A stretch of DNA of 64,000 nucleotides from Strongylocentrotus purpuratus (taxonomy: Eukaryota > Echinodermata > Echinoidea > Camarodonta > Strongylocentrotidae). Below the pieces are notes generated by a model. It did no database searches. It was not told the DNA's origin and saw only the letters and a list, made by a program, of their open reading frames with translations. Position 1 is the stretch's first letter. Each line of letters starts with the position of its first letter. Position numbers and translations under genes: made by a program. Below are positions 33,625 to 50,900 of the stretch, piece after piece. The stretch spans positions 26,924,423 to 26,988,422 of the forward strand of contig NW_022145597.1 in the NCBI RefSeq assembly GCF_000002235.5, in the 5' to 3' direction.

Positions 33625-35000
33625 AACAACCGTGAAGGCACGTATTCTTATATAGACTAGTGTCGAGGTCACGCCTGACTGCACTTCGATGATGACGAAA
33701 TGATTTGTTTTTGTTTTGTTTTCGATGTTTCAGCTAGCCGTCATACTTCAAACGTTCCCACGGCCAGCGCCCGTCTTTGCCTTCATTCATGTCTTTAAAC
33801 TAGTCTACTTCGCTTCGTATTGTTCAAGCAATTTTATGCAAGTACATTTAGAGTCTAGAGCTAGAGTTAGAAAGTTAAATTTTGACCAGAGAGAGCTGTG
33901 ATTAGACAGAATCGTCTCGACACTGGATTTGACTGGGTTTTTCTAGTCCCGCACATTGATTTCAACGTAAGTTAAAAGTCGCTTTGTCTTCTCGTTCAAA
34001 TTCAGCTCAGCCATGTCAGGCTCTCTAGACTCTACTCTAGCTTTTTATTGTATAGACTGAGATTGAGTGTATGTTTATCTTAATACTTTTTTGTGGTCAT
34101 TGTTGTTGTTGTTTTGGTTGTTTTGTTTGCTTTTTTGGATGGGGATGGGTTATTTTTTGTAGTTCTAGAATTGTTTTGTTTAATTTGTTATTTGTTGGTT
34201 ATGTTTTATCATTGATGTGTTGACAATTTTGTATGACTCATTTTTCCAATCGAGTCATCATTTTTTTTGTGAGTCAGTCAACTTGCTGATAATAACATCC
34301 AAAAGGAGATCAGCACATTGCAGTTAACAAGTTTTTTCTTTGACCATGATGATCATCATTGTCAGATCTAAATAACTTTATTTCTTCATCTTCGCAAATG
34401 AATAATTAAAGATCACCTATAAAGTATGTTTAATAAAATACATCCATAGGTGATCTTTAATTAATAGTAATCTTTACTCTTTACGTTTACCCAAGATTCT
34501 GGGAGAATGCTATGTTCTCAGCAGTTGGGCTTCCAGTTCAATTTCATTTTCTTCCGTTATGCTGTGGACTCCTGAAATTGACTTCAATGATATATCAAAC
34601 AAGAATTCATTATTTACATGTAGTCTAGGTCCTATAAATCACATTATCAAATGCTCTTCAATATTTTACTTCGCTATTTTAACTTGATTATCATATTTTT
34701 TCCTTTTTTTTTAAGTAAAGTGAATGCTTATAAATTACATGTACATGTACATGTACGTGTTTAAGTCCTCTTATTTCTTAACGTTATTATTTTTTTTAAT
34801 GTGTTTATATTCACTTTACAAATCCTTTTACATTTTACTTTTAATTTGTTTGTGTTTTTTTCATTTTTGTGAATTATTTGTTTGGTATATAAAGAGTTCA
34901 TTTAGACATCACATGAAGGAACATGAAGACTGCATGAAAGACCCAATACCGGTATATCTTTTCCAAATCCAGGTATTTTGATTCATCGTGCCTGATGTGA

Positions 35001-39169
<4,169 letters not shown>

Positions 39170-39384
39170 CGATAACTCTCACATTTAGGAACCCCTCATC
39201 CAAGGTTGAACATGGATGGACACCCCCTTGCAATGAAATGGAACTTTCCTGCGTTATGAGTATGATATATTTGTTGGATCCTACCATTGGCCAACGTAGG
39301 TATTACTTTTTATCTGTTCATGACAAAGAAAATATATGTAAGTAATCTTGTGTAGGTAAATATTTTTAATATTATTCAAGGAAG

Positions 39385-39630
39385 TTAGGCCTAAAAAAAA
39401 AGATGTTGTATTGCCCTTTAAGGTGCCAAAACATGGGTCGGTCAGTCAGAAATCTTTTTCTTTTTTAAACTCCCTCTTTGGGCTGATATTTCTCAGTTTT
39501 GAATGCTTTAAAATACAATTTTTTCCCAAAAACCGGTTTAAAAAAAAAAAAATTGAAAAAGCCGACCGTTGATTTCAAAATTTGTGGGTCAGTCGCAAAG
39601 GGCAATTCAACATCTTTTTGTTTTAGGCCT
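39385..39630. mobile_element. MITE with AGGCCTAAAA terminal repeats (copy 2)
   Basis: The left 'ttaggcctaaaaaaaaagat' with 'gttgtattgccctttaagg' and the right 'gcaaagggcaattcaacatc' with 'ttttaggcct' are inverted repeats. The inner GGTCGGTCAG and GCCGACCG blocks match copy 1 at 17616-17823. It lies in the MOSPD1 3' UTR or just after the gene. Confidence 0.8.
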
Positions 39631-40561
39631 TATTATTACTCTTTATTTTCTACATGTTAATCTTATTTGCACTTAGATTGATAATCAGTTTTGATTTGAA
39701 TTGTGCAAGGTGTACAGAACATGCAGTGCTTCTGTATTTCACTAATTTCATCCCGGTACACCATAATGTGTGAAAAGGTTGAAAACACTCGCTGCAAATT
39801 TCACTCTCTATTGATAGGCAAATGTTGATCTCGTGGGCCATCAGTTGCAGGAGCCCTCTGAAAGGTGGCTAGAAGACCCATTACTTTAGAGTTTAGACCG
39901 ATAATGTCGTTCTTCTGGGCTGTCGGTCTCTAGGCTTTCGGTCGTATGGGCCGTCTGTCATATGGGCCGTAACCATTTTTTTGCTTGAGCCTTTTATATA
40001 CAAGAAATACGTGTATCAAGTCATCATACAACGGTTCCATCAATGATGCCTCGCTAATCCGAGCGGCACGAAATTAAAACAAAAAATTGTGTGTTATTCC
40101 ACTACTGCTCATATACAAAAGTGCTTTGAGTCTGCACGCTATATTATCTTACTGCTGTCCACTTTGAAAGAAATTGCAATATCATAAGTTATAATTTTTG
40201 TATAAATTGAAAATCTCTCTGAACAACATTATAAATGGTCATATATGAATGGTAGAGTTTAAATTGTAGGATATCATATGGCATGCTTTTGAGAGCAAGA
40301 AAATGCCAAGTTTGTTTGAAATCAGGGACAGTCTTTTGACTTGTCAGATGCATGTCACTACGATCCACAGTTGATTTGGCTTTTTCTACATCTAAAATGG
40401 TCACATTACCCAGCAGACTCAAGTTGATAATGAGAAGACATGTATGGATTCTTTATATGACATGATATTGCTAGTTCTTCTTGAATTGGATCTAGGTTTA
40501 AGTAGTCACTGGCTGCGTACTAGGTACATGAACAAAAATGCTGATTCCTATATTACACCAT

Positions 40562-40855
40562 GGGGGTGTTTCTCAAAGATCCTAAATCAAACTTAATTCT
40601 AAGTTGGACTTCAATGTTATGGAGAGCCATTTGTAGCCTTAAAATAAAATATATTCAAAAGCAAAAATTTAAGTATTTTAGACTTTTTATAAATTCCACA
40701 TCAAGAACATGAAATCCCTGTTGGTAATAAAAAATATTTATGATTTGAATCAACATTTTATGCTTTTTAAAATAACTTTTACAAAAGATGTTCATAGATG
40801 CCAACGGCTTTCCATAATTGTTAAGTTCAACTTAGGATCTTTGTGAAACACCCCC
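40562..40855. mobile_element. MITE with GGGGGTGTTTCTCAAAGATCC ends
   Basis: The left GGGGGTGTTTCTCAAAGATC is the near-exact inverse of the right GATCTTTGTGAAACACCCCC. The 294-bp body is AT-rich, with 'agttggactt' and 'aagttcaactta' as inner partners. A broken relative surrounds position 63100-63350. Confidence 0.8.
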
Positions 40856-41170
40856 TATATGATATTAATAAACACATATCAGGCTTAATCAGATATGACG
40901 CGGCAAAAACGATGCGTTTTTTTTATTGTGATGTTATGTTATAAAGTATAATACACTGCACATTTCTGTATGTTATAAGTTATAACACAGAGCTCAGTGA
41001 ATGTATGCATGTCCTTGGTTGTGCAAAATTGACATTCATTTACATGGAAAATGTGGTGTTGTTTTTATGGCAGTTTACCATGCTATATCTGAACAAGCCC
41101 TTAAGCAGTAGGTAGTATCAAGTATTTATTTTTAGCGTTTTAAAATATTGTTGTTGTGTGATATACTTCA

Positions 41171-41176
41171 AATAAA
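41171..41176 (+). terminator. Candidate MOSPD1 polyadenylation signal
   Basis: AATAAA followed by 'ctttta ttgc' lies 2.0 kb after the MOSPD1 stop codon. Others may be used; nothing in the sequence ranks them. Confidence 0.3.
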
Positions 41177-41321
41177 CTTTTATTGCAAAATGAAAGGAAA
41201 ATTGCAATGCTATTGTAAATAGAACAATTCCAATATATGGCAGTGTATTTCAACACTGAAAGTTAGCTGGGATGTCATATTATGTAATGTGTAAGCATAT
41301 TGTATGTATTTTTCTTTCTTA

Positions 41322-41324
<3 letters not shown>

Positions 41325-41358
<34 letters not shown>

Positions 41359-41438
41359 CACACTTTCTCTTTATTTGCACATTTGAAAAGACAAGTTGAT
41401 TTGCCATTTTAGAAATTTGTGATCACATTAGATTTCTC

Positions 41439-41479
<41 letters not shown>

Positions 41480-41779
41480 ACACATTGCCATTTTAAGCAA
41501 TCCATGACCACTGTACATTTCACTGCTACTCTCTCTCTTTCTTGCTCTCTCTCCCTCTCCTATCTATCTCTAGTTTGTTTGTTCGTTTGTTGTTTGATTG
41601 TTTTTAATTTGATATAGAATTCATCGAAAATTTCTTCCTATCTTTTTGACTTGTTTATACATGTATAGACTGATAGATAAAACTGTAATATATTACTATC
41701 TTTTTTAATTTGTACTTAGTATTATTCTTTATGATTGCTCGCCTTAAAGTAATTGGTAATTGAATTGCATTATAGACAG

Positions 41780-41815
<36 letters not shown>
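41325..41815. repeat. CT microsatellites and a TA run
   Basis: CT runs lie at about 41328-41355 and 41442-41475, with a shorter one at about 41530-41555. A (TA)n run lies at about 41784-41813. Confidence 0.9.
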
Positions 41816-41819
<4 letters not shown>

Positions 41820-42453
41820 CGAAGCACCACGTTTATAAAAATGTTATGTAACACATGTACATGTTGAAAACGTTCATCTTATTGCTAATCTTAATTGAAA
41901 ATTAATTCTTTCTTCACCGTCAGTAGAAAAACTACTGAAACAGGTCATTTGATTATGAAGAAAGAATTAATTTTCATTTATTGCATAGAAGTTCATTACT
42001 TCAAATTTTAGAACTCAATATGAGCTTTAGATTTGAAGTAATGGTTTTTATGGAATGAAAAAAAAAATCAGTTTAAAGTTCTTCATGAATTATGTACACA
42101 TTTTTATGTTAATCAATGTTTAAGTTTCATGTGTGTTTGGTTAAATGTATGAAAATATGGAGAAGGTGCATATATGTGCATCTCAATGTCATGCTGATAT
42201 GTGTATGAACACAAAGTGCTGATTAAAAAACGATTTTTAAGTTAATCTCTCCTTTACACAGTTTCTGTTGATTGCCTGAGTTTACGATCTTGAGATGAGC
42301 TCATTTGAAAACTGGATTACCTGCGAGATTGGAGTGCAAATTATTAATCAATGCAGTCAAGCCGAGGTGGTGGTCACACGGCTAAGTCACATGACAGCAG
42401 TCTTTGTATACAGACTGTATAGTAGTTTGGTTTGCATGAAAAAGCATATTTGA

Positions 42454-42813
42454 TACAGTGAAACCTGTTTATAAAGACCACTCGAGGGAGACATCAAAAT
42501 TGGACTTTATTTTGCTGGTAGTCTATGTAGATGTGGTTGTTTGAGTATATGTTGCAATAGGACATAATTTTAAAAGGAAACAAAACATTTGGGCACCGTT
42601 GCATAGAACTAGCATTGATGGTAACTCTGCCATTAATGGTAACTTCCATGGAAACCATGATTTGATTGGTTATTGATTGATGTTGCCATGGTAGTTAATA
42701 TTGATAGCAAAGTAACCATCAATGGGAAGTTTCATGTAACGGGCCATGGTCTTTATAGAAAGGTGGTCTTTCTTCTACACAGGTGATTGCTATATAGCGC
42801 AGGTTTCACTGTT
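42454..42813. mobile_element. MITE with ACAGTGAAACCTG ends carrying a nested second element
   Basis: Left ACAGTGAAACCTGTTTATAA and right ...CAGGTTTCACTGT are inverted ends, with 'aaagaccac' and 'gtggtcttt' as inner partners. Between about 42591 and 42746 lies a second foldback ('gggcaccgttgcatagaact' ... 'gtttcatgtaacgggcc'), with 'accatcaatg' and 'cattgatggt' partners. Confidence 0.75.
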
Positions 42814-42937
42814 CTTATAATTGAAACAACCTTTAGGCCAAGTCAAATCTATGATAAGCAGAAGGGTGTTAGCCTTGTATTATTACGATAAGTAGAATAT
42901 TTTTTATAAATGTAATGCTTCCTGGGAGAAATTTCAA

Positions 42938-43076
42938 TTATTTAAACATATTTGTGGCTTACACCCAGGAAGCCCGGCAAGCAGAAGATGCAGGTTCAAG
43001 TCCTGCTGGTTCCAAGATTTTTTCTGACTTGTTTTTCAATATGTATGAGGTGTAAGCCACAAATATGTTTAAATAA
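42938..43076. repeat. Perfect 28-bp foldback around a tRNA-like T-arm
   Basis: Positions 42938-42965 are the exact reverse complement of 43049-43076 (ends TTATTTAAACATATTTGTGG...). The 83-base loop holds GCAGGTTCAAGTCCTGC, a perfect 5-bp T-stem with a 7-base loop, and a B box. 'gcttcctggg' just outside and 'cccaggaagc' just inside give a second pairing. The phrase 'ataagtagaatatt' flanks the whole unit (about 42889 and 43073). Confidence 0.85.
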
Positions 43077-43089
43077 GTAGAATATTGAA

Positions 43090-45075
43090 TTAACACCTTT
43101 CTTGCTCTTGTCAGATAATACAACCAAAAATGGTTTCTTTATACTCCCATCTAGACCACTTTCAATCAGATTTAATTCTTGCAGAATCCAAATCATCACA
43201 AAATGAAGACACAGATAGACATTCCGAGTAATTCTTTTGACACACAATAGTTTATTTCACATAATTTATTTCCGCCAAATATTACAGTCATGAAACGCTT
43301 TAGCGACAAACACACAACAAGGTAGGTATACTTTCACTGCATTCTCCACTTTCGCTTTCGTATAATTATCCGGCATGTCCCGTACTTAGTGATACATTTA
43401 TATATAGTTATATGATTTGTTGTGATGAAGAAAATGTTCCACAAGTTTCAATATGAAAGCAAAATGAATCCTAAAAGTGACAGTTCTAATAAGTTTGAGC
43501 TTGGATGAAGTCATGAATAAGGTTTACAACTTCATGTCTCTCTTTTTTTCAATAAATTTAGTTAAAGCTTCTGCCAAGACTGAAAATGAAAGGGAATTGA
43601 CACTGATAAAGATTGATCATACTCAAATTGTATTATTTTTATACTCTTATTTTATTATAAAGAAAAAAAAGTACTTTTCAGCAAGGTATTGTTAGTGAAC
43701 ATTTTAGAATCGATTGAAGAAAGTTGGAGTGAAATTGAAAGTGCAAATTTTGTGGGTGTAAGACCGAAATGGATATTTGCTGTGAATAATTGTAAAGTAC
43801 ATGTACTAGTAGACAGATAACCAGTAATCCATTTATAATAAGATTCATATTTCATGATGCTATTATACCTAATTGTCAATTCATTTTATTCTAATCTTCA
43901 GTTCTCTCAAACAGAAAACTAAAAGCAGCTTGTATTTGGCAATTACAGTTGTACATTTCAGGCAAATTTCCTCCAGCAAAACTTTACCATCCAAGCTTGC
44001 TATAATGGTATATGACATGAAGAGGAATTTCACAAACAATAATCACACCGATTTCGCTGACAATAAGCTCTCTACTGAGAGCCAGAAGGGCGCAAGCTCA
44101 CCTATCTTCACACCAACCTAACGCCCTTCTGTCTGTCAGTAGACAATGATCGAGGAGAAGGCACACACAGTAATCAAACACTGAATCCAAATACCTCCAA
44201 ATTCATTCATCTTTTTCCCTTCCCTTTTCCTTTTTTTCTAAAAAAAAAAGGTACAATATTGTGATCAGCTTTGAGCTATGGATACGATTGACGCTACAAT
44301 ACACATATACTGGATCTACAGCACTACTTCTACACACCACTAAATGCTATTACTTTCTCCGACTATATAAGAATTATCCTATTTTAAAAATTACATTTAC
44401 TCTTCAAATGCCCACCATCAAGCTGATACAGCCCTGTACTGACTTGCTTTATTTTATCATTTTTGCAACAAATTAATTATCTGCTTGCAAGAAAAAAGAT
44501 GGTGCTTTTTTATGACAAAATTCATAGCATAGATAGAAATTATGTAAAGATAGCAAGTTGTATTGCTGCAAATTTTTGCTAATTGATATATTTCAGTGTA
44601 TATCAGACTTATGTCAATTTGATTTATACTCGACTATTAAGGTTCACAAACAATATCTTGGGGAATCTACTCTTAGCATTATATTTTTGATTTAAAATTC
44701 ATTTAAAATCATTCCTATGCAATTAATGCACACTGTTATATACCAATACAATTTCAAACTACTGACTTGAAGTAAAAATCAATCAATTAATTTTAATGCA
44801 TCTAAGAGTATTTTTTCAAAGTGCATATTACAGATAAATTTGACACAAATTGATTTTCACTGATTTGACAAAATGATCATGGACAGCTAGAGGATGGGTC
44901 AAAAGTTACCATGGGACAAGGGCATCCGGCTGTGACCCAACATTTGACTCTTCCGGAAGCAATTGCTTTGGGCTTTAATCCATCAATCGTATGGGTTGCA
45001 GTTAGATTTTTAGGTTAGGTTTAGGCGTAGGATTTGTGCATGGTTAAAGTTACGAAAATTGGTCAGTGAAGGTTA
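43090..45075. other. Intergenic AT-rich DNA, no gene seen
   Basis: Short open frames lack any recognisable family, exon border or codon pattern. No transposon ends are recognised. Confidence 0.4.
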
Positions 45076-45078
45076 TAA

Positions 45079-45210
45079 ATTATAATAATAATAATAATAT
45101 TGGAATCTTATATAGCGCACGTATCGACCTTGCAAGGTCCTCAAGGCGCTCCAACATTACCCGGCTATGCTAGGCTGCCGATAACCACGAAGCAATTGCG
45201 GTTGGAGCAT
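45079..45210 (-). mobile_element. SINE 3'-end fragment
   Basis: (AAT)n is followed by 'cttatatagcgcacgtatcg', 'caaggcgctccaacattacc' and 'ggctgccgataacc', a SINE tail and body read on the minus strand. Confidence 0.55.
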
Positions 45211-45214
45211 GTCG

Positions 45215-47150
45215 TAGAACAGCATTCTAACATTGTTGTGTGTCAAAAAGCGTTTTTCTGATCGTGTTCCATCAATAATTTACCTCCTCATTCGTCTCCA
45301 TCGCTACCACTTTACACAGCTTGATGCATTCACATATACTAACTAATTAACGCTCTCTAGATTACAAATAAACACATTTTTCCTGTACAGTAACATATTA
45401 AATACAAATAATTACAGAGCTAACATCTGTTTTTGTTATTGAAAACATATATCCAAAATGAAATATGTACAATGCATATGAGATCAAAAGAGAGCTTTTT
45501 GCATACATTTTTACATCTGACATATATTCATAAAAAAATGGAGAGAAAATGAGAACAATACAAATTATTTCAAAGGAACTGCTTCACACCATAGCTTATG
45601 CACCTTCATTTATTTCTGTGATTTTGTATTGCAAAAAGCAGAGACATGGACATCTTGGATGCAATCCTAATCTTCGACTCGTTCAAGGTCTATTCTTAAC
45701 TTGAGCATTGGAACGTAATGTAAACCCGACCTGCAAGTTTAGGTCCCAGTTTTATTCATCAAGGTATAGGTCTGGGCCACCTCATATGGTCGTTGGCTTT
45801 GGTCAAGACTTACTGATTTGAATTTAAACCGACAATAAAATAGTTCCTTAATTTAACCATAACTTTTGAAGAATTTAACCATAACTTTTGAAGAATTAAA
45901 TATTATAAAAAGCAATCACATTTTTGCAAAATTACGGGAATTGGGCATTTATTTGGAGATATGTTTTATATTCAAAACTCAAAGTACATGTGTATTTGAT
46001 TTCTTCATATATTAAGATTCAAACTTCTGATTATTTAGTTATCAAACATACTAACAATGTTGTGGCCTAGAGCCTAATGTGATATTTTGTTATGAAAGGG
46101 AAGTTCCTGGTATTAAAAAAACAAATCTATATATTAACAAAAAACATGTCAGATAGTAAGAGATGACCTTAGATCAACAACACTTGTCAATTGGCAATAT
46201 CGAATGGTCATCAAAGAAAGCACATTTTGTAATGTGATTAAGAATGTGCTTGTATTACAAGATTCTAGAAGAATTACTGTGCTTTATTAAACTCTTTTAT
46301 ATGAGGGAACTTCCAGGCTAGTGATAACAGATTTATTTTTCACAACAGCTTTAACCATTATTTAGTTTTCAATACAAATATAGATATGCCAAGATGTTCC
46401 AAAGTATTTAATATTTTGTATCAACTTTTTTTCTTCTTTGAATTTCAATCGACAACTTTCACTAACTGGAAATTAAAATATTGAAGCCAAAGGCAAAATA
46501 AATAACTTCATGAAAATGACAGAAATTTGCGCCCTTCTCTACTGAATATTCAAAACATTTTTGTGAATGTGGTATAATTGAATGGACAAGGAACAAAAAC
46601 AAGGCTGCATGGGTAGATGGGAAAAAATGCATGTTTCAACCTTTCAAAAGAATTTAATCATCTGACTTGTTAAGCAATGTTGAAAAATGAAATAAATATC
46701 TACTTGGTCCATTTGCCACGGAGGGGCAGCACTTATTACCAAATATAGCACAAGCATCATTTGTATAGACCAACCTTTAAAATTTTACCATTCATTTTTA
46801 TAGTGGCGTGAACGTGGGGTGTTATTGACATGCAAGAATAGTGGGTTTTTTTGGTAAATATTATTTCTGGGAGCTGATTAGCTTTCAGCAATAGCAGCCG
46901 GCTTCGTCTTGTTGGAAGTCGTTCTCTGGTTCCTTCTGGTGGAGTGTTACTGGAACTGGGTTAGGAGGCAAGATGTTAAGGAAAAGAGTAGGAAATAAGA
47001 TATTCCCACACCCACATACACACACACACACAAGGTGGAATGAGATGGTATTATAATGTGGAGTTTGAAGAATATGACTTTAGAGAGTGAGCTTAGGTAG
47101 AGTTTGATGCTGCTAAAGGAGCGTAAAAGGGGATATTGTAGTGACTGATA
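45215..47150. other. Intergenic AT-rich DNA, no gene seen
   Basis: Nothing beyond a direct repeat of 'aatttaaccataacttttga' (about 45849 and 45873) is recognised. Confidence 0.4.
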
Positions 47151-47158
47151 ATGAGTGA

Positions 47159-47689
47159 TGGTGCCTGAAGATGATAGTGGTGGTGCTGATGATGATGGTG
47201 GTGGTGGTGGTAGTGATGATGATGATGGTGGTGGTGGTGATGATGGTGGTGGTGGTGATGATAGTGGTGGTGGTGGTGGTGGTGGTGGTGGTGGTGATGA
47301 TGGGGGTGGTGGTGGTGGTGCTGCTGATGATGATTGTAATGATGATGGTGACAATGAAAATGAGAAAGATGATGGTGATTGTGGTGGTGGTGGTGCTGAT
47401 AATGATGGTGGTGCTGATATGATGGTGATTGTAATGATGATGGTGACAATGAAAATGAGAAAGATGGTGGTGATGGTGGTGGTGGTGGCGCTGATAATGA
47501 TGGTGGTGCTGATAATGATGGTGATTGTAATGATGATGGTGACAATGAAAATGAGGATGGTGGTGGTGGTGATGATGGTGATTATAATGATGATGACAAT
47601 GAAAATGAGAAAGATGATGGTGATGGTGGTGGTGGTGGTGCTGATGATGATGGTGATTGTAATGATAATGGTGACAATTAATGTAAATG

Positions 47690-47736
<47 letters not shown>

Positions 47737-47850
47737 AGTGCTGATGATGGTTACAATGTAAATGAGGATGACGATGATGATCTTAATGGTGGTGGTTATG
47801 ATGGTGATAATAATAGTGATGATGATGATGAGGATGGAGATGATGAATAA
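47159..47850. repeat. GGT/GAT trinucleotide minisatellite with longer repeated blocks
   Basis: The tract is mostly (GGT)n and (GAT)n. The block 'gtaatgatgatggtgacaat' plus 'gaaaatgagaaagatg' recurs about five times. Because the repeat is trinucleotide, frames on both strands stay open for up to 271 codons. They translate to Gly/Asp, Val/Met or His/Ile runs and are not credible proteins. Confidence 0.9.
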
Positions 47851-47929
47851 GATAAAGGTTATGAGAATGATGACAATGAAGATGGTAATTATTACATTTC
47901 TATTAATACAGATGACAGCATCAAGCATT

Positions 47930-50900
47930 GATAATATCCAACTGACAACAATGATAATGATGAGGGTACGTAGCAGCTAATTAGAACACAATGTTAATAG
48001 TGGTATGAAAAAACATCATCTAGCATGAAACCTGTCAATCATGAATACACACCACACCCCCTCAACAGATTAAGATAACAATTATAATGATAGCATGAAA
48101 AAGTCAAAGGTCAATGAGATTTGGATGTTTCCAATTTCAATTAACATACACAGGATAGCATCAATATTGGCAATTAAATTGATGACCTTGCATTTACCAA
48201 TGGTGAAAGTGACATGTTATATATTTAATTTGTGCAGTGAGTTTAATGTATAAAGCCTCATTCAAACTCGATACCTCAAAAAAAAAGCATCATGGCATAG
48301 TAAAAATATAGCTTGGAACAACTTTGTTATAGAATGACTAAACATTCTGTCATTCTGCAACAAACTTATATCAAATTTAATATTTCATAAATTTGATCTA
48401 TGGTTGTTAGGAAACCCAAATGTTGTGAAAGTTCCTCAAATTAGTTAATATATTGTATTATTATTTTGTAGATTTTTATTAAGATGTCTATAGTATTCAA
48501 ATATCAAATATAAAAATAATCTGTGAATATATTCTCTAAAGCTTGGATTTGACCTGAAGTATAGCATGGTGGTCCGTCTCTGGCATCCTTAGATCATTTT
48601 TCAGAAGACCCGTACAACCGATATTGTTGTACTTGTCAGCGTTATAATATAATCCAACTTGCGTGAACACTTGCATACAGATGACTCTAGATATAACATG
48701 CAGATGGATGTATATGAGCACAATCATGCAAAAAGTTAAAAGGTTTATGCCATTTCACATGCCACATTTAACATTCACATTCATGAAGCAAAACAAAGAC
48801 ACAACAATAAACTAAATAAAAATTGCTTAAAAGACATCATTTAAAGCAAGAATTGTAAATCAATTTTATTGACCAATCATACAGCCACAGGTGATGCTTA
48901 TGGACTCCATTAGACTGTACAGGCTAGGTGAAATACACAATTATGGAATGATGCCAAACTGATAAGGCTGAAGAAAAATAAACTGGCTAAAAAAAAGTAA
49001 TACAGTTCAGGTCCATTGACACAAAAACAGTTTAAACCGAGACTAATCACAATCACAATCAGAGTGTGAATGAACAAACTCATTAATTACAAAAGAGTCC
49101 ATTCGTTTTTTAAATGTGTATGGAACATACTCAAAACAACGTGGGAGTTTAGGGTTTCAATGATAATGACAGCTTTATATGGTCGACTACTAAAGACTAA
49201 GGATTATCCATATTCATTGAACAGAGAATTTAACCTGAATTGTGAAATGTAATTACAATTATCTGTATGGCACATGTCCCCTCACAATGCCCCACGTATA
49301 TGAATAAATAAAGCATCAGAACACATACAATATTAAAAACTGATCTAAACATACAGAATTATAATATCTGTTCACCTAGTTTGCCACACCCCCCCCCCCC
49401 CCCCACCTCCTTCCCCTACCGTCAATTTTAATGTCAAAGACAGTTTTACAGGGATAGCCATTTTGTACAAGAGAGCTGATTGTTGAAGCTTGTTAACTTG
49501 TAAACTAGATGTATAATTGTATATGTATGAAACTATCAATTTTTGAGAAACATACACCGTATAACATATTTGTAATATAAAGCCAAACAAATTAATAATA
49601 TCATAATGAAGGTAATATTTCTATTGTATTAACTATAAAGAACATTTAATTATCAACAGCTATGCTTTTCGATCAGTGAAAATTAAATCATTCAGATTGG
49701 CAGCCTAGTTGAATACAAGTAATATCAAAATAAGATAGTGCAAACTGAACAACAATAAGAAAAAAAATCATAAACAGTATCATTTGAGCTCTACATTCCT
49801 TTGTATAAAACAGAGTTTCATAAATATATTCACAATATGATGTACACAAATACGAACAATCGTTAGAATAGTTTCTTCTTCTTTCTCTTCTCTAAGGCTA
49901 TAACTCAATATAACATCTGTCTCCTTTTTTTTAAACACTTTATACTGACAGCAACTCTGAAGAGCACAAGAGGTCCATGAGAAAGTTAACATTTTTAACC
50001 AAAAATGTTAATACATTTAAAAAGACAAGAAAAGAAATGTCTCAATAATTTAATTAATCAGTTGTTTTACATGACACAGTATTGTACTATCTATTATTCA
50101 AAACTTTCTTCTGAATTAATAAGAAATTAGAATGTCCGCATTTTGGTTTTGAGTCAAATACTTACAGATACAGGTCCCAGATATACATGATATGTTAAAT
50201 CAGGTGTTTCCAAAACTGGTCTATATCTTTAATGTGAAAAAGGTAACAAATTGTGGATATCATCCAGTAAGTACAGGGTTCTCATGAAATCATATCCCTA
50301 TCTGTCTGTGTTACAAACACGATCACAAAGGCTTTCAAGGAAAATCAACACAAAGGCAATTCCAAAACCCTATAGAGTACCGAAATGTGACGTCATATTA
50401 GCCAAGTTGTCAAGGTTGCTGGTTCAATAAAATGTTGTGCTAAACATTGGCGTGGTGATCACACCAGTGCCAAACATGGAATTTGCCCTGCTCTAGCCCT
50501 TTGCTTGTATGATGTCGCGGTGTACCTCATGCGTAGGCTCTGTTGTTTGGAACCTGTAACCTGGACGACGAGCAAATATGACGTTAGCACTTGGGTACTC
50601 TATTGCACTGCGTGTAGAAATCATGTATGGATTAGGGAATATGTTCTTGTAATATTCCCACATTTCAATAGAGGATGCACAAGGCTGTTAAAAGGATATT
50701 TCTTGAAAGTCTTTGCTACCGTATTTAGTAGCTATCCATAGTATGGACAGACTGTAAGCACCAGAGATCAATTCAATTATCAATTCTCAATATTTTATCA
50801 TGATTTTTATTAAGACTTTTATTTTAATACTATATACAGATACCTACAATGTATATTAGAGTTTAATAACTATAAAGAATTAATTATATACAAATACATA

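Larger units (their letters stand above)
32586..33646 (-). repeat. Right arm of the inverted duplication
   Basis: It is the reverse complement of 29290-30738 without the MITE. The outer edge (GGCACGTATT, ending 33646) faces MOSPD1. The outer 220 bases would encode the same 73-residue frame in both arms, which measures how little they differ rather than proving a protein. Towards the inner edge the arms differ by several small indels, for example around 32770-32800 and 32930. Confidence 0.95.

Noticed and set aside
29295-33641. Identical 73-residue frames in the two inverted arms as a conserved protein
   Set aside because: The identity comes from the arms being near-identical DNA. The frame starts without an ATG, has no known family and spans a promoter-like region.
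47113-47928. Open frames of 135-271 codons on both strands
   Set aside because: They translate a GGT/GAT trinucleotide repeat (Gly/Asp, Val/Met, His/Ile runs) and have no exon structure or family resemblance.
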